The notes under the pieces are model-generated. The model was given only the letters and a program-made list of their open reading frames with translations, searched no databases and was not told the origin of the DNA. A program made the position numbers and the translations under genes. Source: an uncultured Aliterella sp. (GTDB lineage: Bacteria; Cyanobacteriota; Cyanobacteriia; Cyanobacteriales; Chroococcidiopsidaceae). Taken from it: 6,813 bases of DNA. Below are positions 1 through 5,332 of the stretch, one piece after another (within the stretch, counting starts at the first letter, position 1; every line of letters begins with the position of its first letter). The stretch covers positions 1 to 6,813 of the forward strand of contig CAJQOK010000490.1 of NCBI GenBank assembly GCA_905479905.1. The letters run 5' to 3'.

Positions 1-155
1 GGTAAATCGATATTTACCGATTGCTGTTGCGCCGTCATCGTCATCGAAATAATAATGAAAAATGTTAAAATCGTCATTAACACATCCATCATTGGAACTA
101 GATTTATTTCTGGCATTTGCGACGTAGAAGCTCGGAATCTAGACTTTAAGGGCAT
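1..155 (-). CDS. exbD: ExbD/TolR family biopolymer transport protein, N-terminal 51 residues (runs off the left edge)
   Basis: Inner-membrane partner of an ExbB/TolQ-type proton channel, which harvests proton-motive force for TonB- or Tol-dependent work at the outer membrane. The visible part starts MPLKSRFRAS, a short basic cytoplasmic end. It continues with the ExbD/TolR signature: E16-I-N-L-V-P then M-M-D24, followed by one hydrophobic helix at about residues 22-42. D24 lies where the family has its essential proton-carrying aspartate (D25 in E. coli ExbD, from memory). After the helix comes a Gln-rich stretch (QQQSVNIDL) where the periplasmic part should begin. The ATG lies one base after the stop of the exbB-like gene, so the two are almost certainly co-transcribed and translationally coupled. 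The periplasmic domain is outside the window, so ExbD and TolR cannot be told apart. Confidence 0.88.
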   Translation of the reverse strand, partial: MPLKSRFRASTSQMPEINLVPMMDVLMTILTFFIIISMTMTAQQQSVNIDL

Positions 156-156
156 A

Positions 157-837
157 TTAATTACTATCTCGCGCTGGCGACTTCTGTAACCTATGGTTGG
201 ATTGGGAAGGTTCGTACCATACTTGACGGTAGATTAATTCTAAATCACTACCTACTCTCGAAAAATAGTCCATTTGCTGCGACTGCAAACTGACAAAAAT
301 GCGGAAAAAAAACAAAGCAATAATTGCTACAATCATTCCCGCCGCCGTAGTTATCAGTGCTTCACCAATTCCCGCCGCCGCTTTAGTTACATCCGCATTA
401 CTTCCCCCACCGCCAATTTGTAAACTGCCAAAAGTAATAATTAAACCCGTTACCGTACCTAATAAACCTAATAATGGCGCGATCGCAATTACCGTTTCTA
501 GCAGCTTATCTCCTTTTCGCATCTGCACAAATTCCTTATCGGCGGCGGCTTCCATTGCTAAGTGGAAAGTTTCAGGACTAGGCCAGTGGAGATTGAGCGG
601 TGCTAACAAAAATCTGCCAATTGCCAAACTTTGAAATTGTTTAGCAATGTGTGCGGCGGTACTTAAATCCTGGGGAGCAGCTTTTAAAACATCACGGACA
701 ACCTTATCCTCTTGGGTAGTCAATTGAAACCAAAACCAACCGCGCTCAAAAGCACAAGCAAAAGTAGCGATAGATAAACCCAAGATAGGGTACATCACTG
801 GGCCCCCGGCTACAAACAAATCGTATACTCTAGACAT
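157..837 (-). CDS. exbB: MotA/TolQ/ExbB family proton channel protein
   Basis: Predicted inner-membrane proton-channel subunit that works with the ExbD-like protein encoded immediately downstream. At 226 residues it has normal ExbB/TolQ length. Three hydrophobic segments are visible: about 13-32, 112-138 (IAPLLGLLGTVTGLI, the family hallmark) and 156-183 (GEALITTAAGMIVAIIALFF). A large cytoplasmic loop lies between the first and second, as in ExbB. Between helices 2 and 3 is a glycine-rich stretch (IGGGGSNADVTK). The conserved Gly/Thr-rich faces of helices 2 and 3 that line the channel are present. The start is the ATG giving MSRVYDLFVAGG, which places the first helix correctly, but no good Shine-Dalgarno sequence precedes it. 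No TonB or receptor gene is in the window, so iron or other substrate uptake is only inferred. TolQ or another ExbB paralogue remains possible. Confidence 0.9.
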   Translation of the reverse strand: MSRVYDLFVAGGPVMYPILGLSIATFACAFERGWFWFQLTTQEDKVVRDVLKAAPQDLSTAAHIAKQFQSLAIGRFLLAPLNLHWPSPETFHLAMEAAADKEFVQMRKGDKLLETVIAIAPLLGLLGTVTGLIITFGSLQIGGGGSNADVTKAAAGIGEALITTAAGMIVAIIALFFFRIFVSLQSQQMDYFSRVGSDLELIYRQVWYEPSQSNHRLQKSPARDSN

Positions 838-1036
838 AATTTAAGACACTACTGGCAGACCAGATTTCTCAACCTGCTTGCGAATCCAAGTTAATTATTA
901 CAATAATTTAAAAAGGCGAAGTTTTATTTAAGCTTATTTGTCTTCCCACGCGCAAAACTCCACTAGCCTCTGCGGTGGCGAAGCATTAACAATAAAAGAA
1001 ACTAATATACATTTTTTATAGTTTGCATCCGAAACA
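838..1036. promoter_or_regulatory. Divergent promoter region between exbB and ubiD
   Basis: These 199 bases separate two divergently transcribed genes, so both promoters should lie here. The centre is very AT-rich and contains an inverted repeat (separate entry). Near ubiD, TAATAT (1003-1008) and TATAGT (1017-1022) are possible -10 boxes. Neither has a recognisable -35 box at the usual distance, and ubiD has no clear Shine-Dalgarno sequence. A GC-rich stretch at about 966-984 (CCTCTGCGGTGGCGAAGC) stands out against the AT-rich surroundings and resembles short dispersed cyanobacterial repeats, but I cannot assign it to a family. I see no open reading frame or RNA gene here. Confidence 0.45.
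893..908. repeat. AT-rich inverted repeat, possible operator
   Basis: AATTATT (893-899) and AATAATT (902-908) are perfect inverted copies separated by AC. The symmetry continues imperfectly for two more bases on each side. The site lies about 55 bases upstream of the exbB start, where a repressor site would be expected. Fur-type boxes are AT-rich imperfect palindromes and ExbB/ExbD genes are often iron-controlled, so a Fur site is one possibility. The sequence does not match the GATAAT hexamer pattern well. Chance palindromy in AT-rich DNA is also possible. Confidence 0.35.
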
Positions 1037-2545
1037 ATGGCAAGAGATTTACGGGGATTTATCAAGCAGTTAGAGGAAAGAGGACAGCTAAAGCGCATTA
1101 GCGCCCTAGTCGATCCAGAGCTAGAAATTGCCGAAATTTCTAACCGAATGCTGACTCAAGGCGGCCCAGGGCTATTATTTGAAAACGTCAAAGGTGCAGC
1201 TTTCCCGGTAGCCATCAACTTGATGGGGACAGTAGAGCGGATTTGCTGGTCGATGAATATGCAGAAGCCAGAGGAATTAGAAGACTTAGGCAAAAGGCTA
1301 GGAATGCTCCAACAACCCAAACCACCGAAGAAAATCGGACAGGCGGTAGAGTTTGGTAAGTTGTTGTTTGATGTGCTTAAAGCCAAGCCGGGGCGCGACT
1401 TTTTCCCCGCCTGTCAGCAAGTAGTAATTCAAGGCGATGATGTAGATTTGACGCAACTACCCTTAATTCGTCCTTACGTAGGGGACGCGGGAAAAATTAT
1501 TACTTTGGGTTTAGTAATTACCAAAGATTGCGAAACCGGAACACCTAATGTCGGAGTTTATCGCCTGCAACTGCAATCGCGCAATACAATGACCGTTCAC
1601 TGGTTATCTGTACGGGGAGGCGCAAGACATTTACGCAAAGCTGCCGAAAGAGGGAAAAAATTAGAAATTGCGATCGCTCTTGGTGTCGATCCAATGATTA
1701 TTATGGCCGCCGCTACACCTATACCTGTAGACCTCTCGGAGTGGCTATTTGCCGGGCTGTACGGCGGTTCGGGGGTAAATTTGGCAAAATGTAAAACCGT
1801 AGACTTAGAAGTGCCAGCCGATTCAGAATTTGTCTTAGAAGGGACAATTACACCAGGGGAAGTAATGCCCGATGGCCCCTTTGGCGATCATATGGGTTAC
1901 TACGGCGGCGTGGAAGATTCGCCCCTAGTGCGTTTTCACTGTATGACTCATCGCCAAAACCCAATTTATTTGACTACTTTTAGCGGTCGTCCGCCCAAAG
2001 AAGAAGCAATGATGGCGATCGCCCTCAACCGCATTTACACCCCCATACTCCGCCAGCAAGTATCGGAAATTGTCGATTTTTTCTTGCCAATGGAAGCTCT
2101 TAGCTACAAAGCGGCGATTATTTCTATTGACAAAGCTTACCCTGGTCAAGCGAGACGGGCGGCTTTAGCTTTTTGGAGTGCGCTGCCGCAATTTACCTAT
2201 ACTAAGTTTGTAATTGTGGTAGATAAAGATATTAATATCCGCGATCCGCGTCAAGTAGTTTGGGCAATAAGTTCTAAAGTAGATCCAACCCGCGATGTAT
2301 TTATATTACCCAACACACCCTTTGATACTCTAGATTTTGCCAGCGAAAAAATTGGTTTAGGTGGACGGATGGGAATTGATGCTACAACTAAAATACCACC
2401 AGAAACCGACCACGATTGGGGCGCTGCGCTAGAATCCGATCCTGATGTTGCAGCGATGGTAGAAAGACGTTGGCAAGAGTACGGCTTGGCAGATTTAAAC
2501 TTAGGAGAAGTCGATCCTAATTTGTTCGGCTATGATATGCGATGA
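1037..2545 (+). CDS. ubiD: UbiD family prenylated-FMN-dependent decarboxylase
   Basis: Cytosolic non-oxidative decarboxylase of the UbiD family, which uses prenylated FMN made by UbiX plus Mn2+ and K+. At 502 residues it matches the family (E. coli UbiD about 497). The cofactor-site segments are in order: N171-V-G-V-Y-R176 (N171 as Mn2+ ligand, R176 as catalytic arginine), TVH188W, the SVRGGARH loop (191-198), and E235 in LSEW (second Mn2+ ligand). The acidic catalytic loop follows: E275, then PDGPFGD284 and HMGYY. The ligand spacing fits E. coli UbiD N175, E241 and D290 as I recall them. The protein therefore looks intact and active. In cyanobacteria the likely role is decarboxylating a prenylated 4-hydroxybenzoate-type precursor of plastoquinone, but the substrate cannot be read from sequence. 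No ubiX is in the window. The ATG gives the expected MARDLRGFIKQLE start. The gene ends in a 4-base overlap with the next gene. Confidence 0.93.
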   Translation: MARDLRGFIKQLEERGQLKRISALVDPELEIAEISNRMLTQGGPGLLFENVKGAAFPVAINLMGTVERICWSMNMQKPEELEDLGKRLGMLQQPKPPKKIGQAVEFGKLLFDVLKAKPGRDFFPACQQVVIQGDDVDLTQLPLIRPYVGDAGKIITLGLVITKDCETGTPNVGVYRLQLQSRNTMTVHWLSVRGGARHLRKAAERGKKLEIAIALGVDPMIIMAAATPIPVDLSEWLFAGLYGGSGVNLAKCKTVDLEVPADSEFVLEGTITPGEVMPDGPFGDHMGYYGGVEDSPLVRFHCMTHRQNPIYLTTFSGRPPKEEAMMAIALNRIYTPILRQQVSEIVDFFLPMEALSYKAAIISIDKAYPGQARRAALAFWSALPQFTYTKFVIVVDKDINIRDPRQVVWAISSKVDPTRDVFILPNTPFDTLDFASEKIGLGGRMGIDATTKIPPETDHDWGAALESDPDVAAMVERRWQEYGLADLNLGEVDPNLFGYDMR

Positions 2546-2733
2546 AAAGTCAAGCTTTATTTATTGTCAAACTGCTAATTGCCTCCGCCGCGCTGTCGGT
2601 GGCGATCAAATTTGTACCTATATCTATTGCACCCACTGCAACTAATGCCTTAATCGCGGTATTGTTGCCCACAATTGTTATGGGAATTATTTTTTTATTC
2701 CGTTACGCAAATCTAAAATCAGTAAAAAGTTAA
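2542..2733 (+). CDS. Small two-helix membrane protein, function unknown
   Basis: A 63-residue protein whose ATG overlaps the ubiD stop as ATGA, implying translation by ribosomes finishing ubiD. It has two hydrophobic segments: about residues 5-29 (ALFIVKLLIASAALSVAIKF) and 34-54 (TNALIAVLLPTIVMGIIFLF). A short Pro/Thr-containing turn joins them and the C-terminus is basic (RYANLKSVKS). This predicts a helical hairpin in the membrane with the basic tail probably cytoplasmic. I do not recognise a named family. The coupling to ubiD suggests it is a real gene and could mean a linked role, for example anchoring or membrane-quinone metabolism, but that is inference. Its small size and lack of motifs leave the function open. 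Confidence 0.75.
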   Translation: MKSQALFIVKLLIASAALSVAIKFVPISIAPTATNALIAVLLPTIVMGIIFLFRYANLKSVKS

Positions 2734-2828
2734 CTAACCTCTAGGGAATCTAGGACAAAAAGCCATAATCCGCTAATCTAGCTGCATTGATATATTAAAT
2801 ATAATTTTTTGCTAGGAGTTGCAGCAGA
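2734..2828 (+). promoter_or_regulatory. Candidate promoter and ribosome binding site for the permease gene
   Basis: The 95-base gap contains an exact TATAAT at 2800-2805. There is no consensus -35 box 16-18 bases upstream; TTGATA at 2787-2792 is too close to pair with it. A Shine-Dalgarno sequence AGGAG (2814-2818) lies 10 bases before a GTG codon at 2829 and fixes that codon as the start. Together these suggest a separate transcript for the permease-DUF39 pair. No terminator hairpin for the ubiD unit is obvious upstream. Confidence 0.45.
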
Positions 2829-3980
2829 GTGAATATCGGTCAATGGATCGGTTTAATTGTCTTACTTATTTCTTTGTATGTACTGTGGCAGATTCGTCAA
2901 CTGCTGTTATTAGTATTTACGGCGATCGTTATAGCTACAGCGTTAAACAGACTAGCAAGGCGGTTACAAAAATCGGGTATATCGCGCGGCTTTGCCATTC
3001 TCCTATCTATAGGAATTTTGCTAACTATATTAGCAGGCTTTTTCTGGTTAATCGTGCCAGCTTTTAGCGGGCAATTTCAACAACTAGCAGAGTTATTTCC
3101 TAAAGGATTAGCTAGGTCAGAGTTTTGGGCTGCTCAACTTGAGAAATACGTACCGCCGCAACTTATCCCTTATTTGCCCGATGTTGATGGATTAGTTAGA
3201 CAAATTCAACCTTTAGCAAACCAGCTTTTTCAAAGATTTTTTACTTTCTTTTCTAGCTCCTTTGGGTTTGTGGTCGATTTTCTGCTAGTGCTAATTTTGA
3301 CTTTAATGTTTATTAGCGATCCGCAACCGTACCGTAAAGCCTTTATTAGCTTATTTCCATCTTTTTATCGCCGACGAGTCAATACAATTTTAGATCGTTG
3401 CGAAAAAGCTTTGCGCGGCTGGCTAATCGGTATTTTGTTTAATATGTTTGTGATCGCTTCCTTAAGTGGGATTGGTCTATTTATTTTGGGCATTCCTTTA
3501 CCCTTAGCTCAAGCAGCATTAGCCGGAATTTTGACTTTTATCCCCAATGTGGGGCCAGTTTTAAGTGTCATTCCACCTATGGCGATCGCCCTCCTTGACG
3601 CGCCTTGGAAATCTTTAGCCGTTTTAGGGCTGTATGTAGGCATCCAGCAGCTAGAAACCAATGTTTTGACTCCTATAGTCATGGCTCAACAAGTATCGCT
3701 CTTACCCGCCGTTACGTTGCTCTCTCAAGTGTTTTTTGCAACTTTCTTCGGCTTTTTAGGTTTAGTATTGGCATTGCCTTTAACGGTAGTTGCTCAAGTA
3801 TGGATTCAAGAAGTATTAATTACTGATGTATTAGATAAATGGGGCAAAGATGACGAGGAAGATAGCCAACTCCAAACAAATCCTAGCAATGTAGAACCCC
3901 CGCAAACCGAGATAAAAAAAACTATCGTCGCTTTTAAAACCACCCCACCGCCGGAAAAAGGCAACGAAGATAAAACTTGA
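2829..3980 (+). CDS. AI-2E family transporter (PerM/YdiK/TqsA-type permease)
   Basis: Integral membrane protein of the AI-2E transporter family (PF01594). Members export or exchange varied small molecules and ions, and very few substrates are proven. It has 383 residues. Hydrophobic segments lie at about 5-22, 24-40, 54-79, 143-165, 196-221, 223-256, 262-275 and 290-327. The long extramembrane loop at about 80-140 between the third and fourth segments is typical. The diagnostic C-terminal half is present: FIPNVGPVLSVIPP (237-250), then QLETNVLTPIVM (274-285) and VSLLPAVTLLSQ (289-300). Beyond about residue 338 is a hydrophilic acidic, Pro/Thr/Lys-containing tail, probably cytoplasmic and disordered. 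The start is GTG at 2829, set by AGGAG ten bases upstream. The stop overlaps the DUF39 start as TGATG, so the two are translationally coupled. Actual autoinducer-2 transport should not be assumed. Confidence 0.9.
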   Translation: MNIGQWIGLIVLLISLYVLWQIRQLLLLVFTAIVIATALNRLARRLQKSGISRGFAILLSIGILLTILAGFFWLIVPAFSGQFQQLAELFPKGLARSEFWAAQLEKYVPPQLIPYLPDVDGLVRQIQPLANQLFQRFFTFFSSSFGFVVDFLLVLILTLMFISDPQPYRKAFISLFPSFYRRRVNTILDRCEKALRGWLIGILFNMFVIASLSGIGLFILGIPLPLAQAALAGILTFIPNVGPVLSVIPPMAIALLDAPWKSLAVLGLYVGIQQLETNVLTPIVMAQQVSLLPAVTLLSQVFFATFFGFLGLVLALPLTVVAQVWIQEVLITDVLDKWGKDDEEDSQLQTNPSNVEPPQTEIKKTIVAFKTTPPPEKGNEDKT

Positions 3981-5149
3981 TGAAAACGATCGCCGAAATT
4001 AACGACAAAATTAGCCGTAAATCTGCGGTGGTATGGACGGTAGAAGAATTAAAAGCACGAGTAGCTCAGTCTAGCATCGCTCAAGCGGCTAAAGAAGTAG
4101 ATGTAATTACTACAGGCACTTTTGAGCCAATGGAGTCTTCCGGCGCAATTATTAATTTGGGACATACTGACCCCCCAATTAAAATTAGGCGTTGCTGGAT
4201 GGATAATGTCCCTGTTTACTCCGGTTTTGGAGCCGTAGACTTGTATTTGGGCGCAACTGCGCCTACCGAAGCAATGGACGGGGAAGAAATGCGCGATCGC
4301 GGTGGCGGTCATGTAATTGCTGACTTAATTGCTGGTTTACCTGTACAAGTTAAAGCTTTGGGACAGGTGACAGATTGTTATCCCCGCGCTTCTTTTGAAA
4401 CTACTATCACCCGCGAAACTATTAACCAGTTTTATTTATTTAATCCGCGCAATTTATACCAAAACTTTATCGTCGGCGTTAATGGTGGCGATCGCCCGTT
4501 ATTTACTTACTTAGGCCCATTGCAACCGCGTTTAAATAATGCCGTCTACTCCAATCCCGGCGCAATTTCTCCATTACTCAACGATCCAGACTTACAACTA
4601 ATCGGCATTGGTACAAAAATCTTTTTAGGCGGCGGTGTTGGTTACGTTGCTTGGGAAGGTACGCAGCATTTCCCCTTACAAAAACGCTTGCCTAATCGTA
4701 CCCCCGTCGGGCCTGCTGCCACTTTAGCTTTAATTGGCGATGCCAAACAAATGAGCAATCGCTGGGTACGCGGCTGTTATTTTAAAAGTTATGGCCCTTC
4801 TCTAATGTTGGGGGTAGGCATACCTTTACCTGTACTCAACGAGGAAGTAATAGCTCATTGTGCCGTCCAAGACAAAGATTTGGTAGCGCCGATTGTAGAC
4901 TTTTCTATTCCCCGGCGCGTCCGTCCTACTTTTGGGTTAGTAAGTTACGCTCAATTGAAATCTGGGCGAATTACTATTGACGGTAAAGCGGTGCGTACTG
5001 CTCCTCTTGCCAGTATGTATCTATCAAGGCAAGTAGCGCAAGAATTGAAACAATGGATTGAAGCAGGACAATTTACACTTACAGAACCCGTAGCGCCCAT
5101 TGCGAGCGATCGCGCCTTTTTGCCTCAAGATCGGTGGACAGAATTTTAA
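3980..5149 (+). CDS. DUF39/HcyBio (COG1900) homocysteine biosynthesis family protein
   Basis: Family known from methanogens, where the related protein takes part in converting L-aspartate semialdehyde plus sulfide into homocysteine (L-aspartate semialdehyde sulfurtransferase). This copy is 389 residues and consists of the DUF39 domain only. It lacks the CBS domains found on methanogen versions, and no NIL/ferredoxin partner gene is nearby. Family features include TTGTFEPMESSGAIINLGH (44-62), PPIKIRRCW (65-73), GFGAVDLYLGAT (82-93), GGGHVIADLIAG (108-119) and GTKIFLGGGVGYVAWEGTQH (211-230). Cysteines lie at 72, 133, 266 and 294. Where I recall the archaeal family having a catalytic Cys in a T-F-x-x-M-C-S-S-G motif, this protein has E52. 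I place the start at ATG 3980, which overlaps the permease stop as TGATG. A TTG at 3977 would add one residue but is less likely. The last codons, W-T-E-F-stop, are the first unit of a tandem repeat. Confidence 0.88.
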   Translation: MKTIAEINDKISRKSAVVWTVEELKARVAQSSIAQAAKEVDVITTGTFEPMESSGAIINLGHTDPPIKIRRCWMDNVPVYSGFGAVDLYLGATAPTEAMDGEEMRDRGGGHVIADLIAGLPVQVKALGQVTDCYPRASFETTITRETINQFYLFNPRNLYQNFIVGVNGGDRPLFTYLGPLQPRLNNAVYSNPGAISPLLNDPDLQLIGIGTKIFLGGGVGYVAWEGTQHFPLQKRLPNRTPVGPAATLALIGDAKQMSNRWVRGCYFKSYGPSLMLGVGIPLPVLNEEVIAHCAVQDKDLVAPIVDFSIPRRVRPTFGLVSYAQLKSGRITIDGKAVRTAPLASMYLSRQVAQELKQWIEAGQFTLTEPVAPIASDRAFLPQDRWTEF

Positions 5150-5315
5150 TAAAGACGTAATGGACAGAATTTTAATAAAGACGTAATGGATGGAATTTTA
5201 ATAAAGACGTAATGGACAGAATTTTAATAAAGACGTAATGGACGGAATTTTAATAAAGACGTAATGGACGGAATTTTAATAAAGACGTAATGGACGGAAT
5301 TTTAATAAAGACGTA
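5135..5315. repeat. Tandem array: seven copies of a 26-bp unit
   Basis: The unit reads TGGACAGAATTTTAAT followed by AAAGACGTAA. Copies start at 5135, 5161, 5187, 5213, 5239, 5265 and 5291; the last ends at 5315 after 25 bases. Copies differ only at unit positions 5 and 6, which read CA, CA, TG, CA, CG, CG, CG in order, all transitions. Copy 1 contains the last four codons and stop of the DUF39 gene. The final AAAGACGTA of copy 7 is also the left arm of the adjacent palindrome. So the unit spans a gene end and half of a terminator-like hairpin. Near-identity implies recent expansion or ongoing homogenisation. The period of 26 is not a multiple of three. Confidence 0.97.
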
Positions 5316-5332
5316 GCAGCGCTACGTCTCTA
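5309..5332 (-). terminator. Palindromic repeat, likely terminator for the minus-strand gene
   Basis: AGACGTAGC (5309-5317) and GCTACGTCT (5321-5329) are perfect inverted copies with a three-base loop. The right flank, CTCTACAGGGG, matches what I recall of a dispersed cyanobacterial palindrome of the form GTAGAGACGTNGC with its inverted copy. The matching left flank is missing because the tandem array replaces it. On the minus strand the hairpin follows directly after the TAG stop (5332-5330) of the 283-residue gene and is trailed by TTATTAAAATT, so it resembles an intrinsic terminator for that gene. On the plus strand no T-run follows, so it would be weaker for the DUF39 transcript. The stop codon of the minus-strand gene lies inside the extended repeat. 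Confidence 0.65.

Noticed and set aside
299..634. 111-codon plus-strand frame opposite exbB
   Set aside because: It is antisense to a clear MotA/TolQ/ExbB gene; its Ala/Pro/Ile composition is the mirror of transmembrane codons and it has no ribosome binding site.
891..902. NtcA binding site
   Set aside because: GTTAATTATTAC spans 890-901 but has the wrong half-sites and spacing for GTA-N8-TAC.
2819..3067. 82-codon plus-strand frame overlapping the start of the permease gene
   Set aside because: It is out of frame with the AI-2E family coding sequence, which has a strong Shine-Dalgarno sequence and family motifs; this frame shows no recognisable features.
3977..3979. TTG as the start codon of the DUF39 gene
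   Set aside because: It adds only one residue before an ATG that forms the usual TGATG coupling overlap with the upstream stop; ATG at 3980 is the better start.
2829..3980. Quorum-sensing autoinducer-2 exporter
   Set aside because: The family name is historical and most members have other or unknown substrates; no luxS or other signalling gene is in the window.
5135..5315. CRISPR array
   Set aside because: The 26-base units abut with no unique spacers, and no cas genes are present, so this is a simple tandem repeat.
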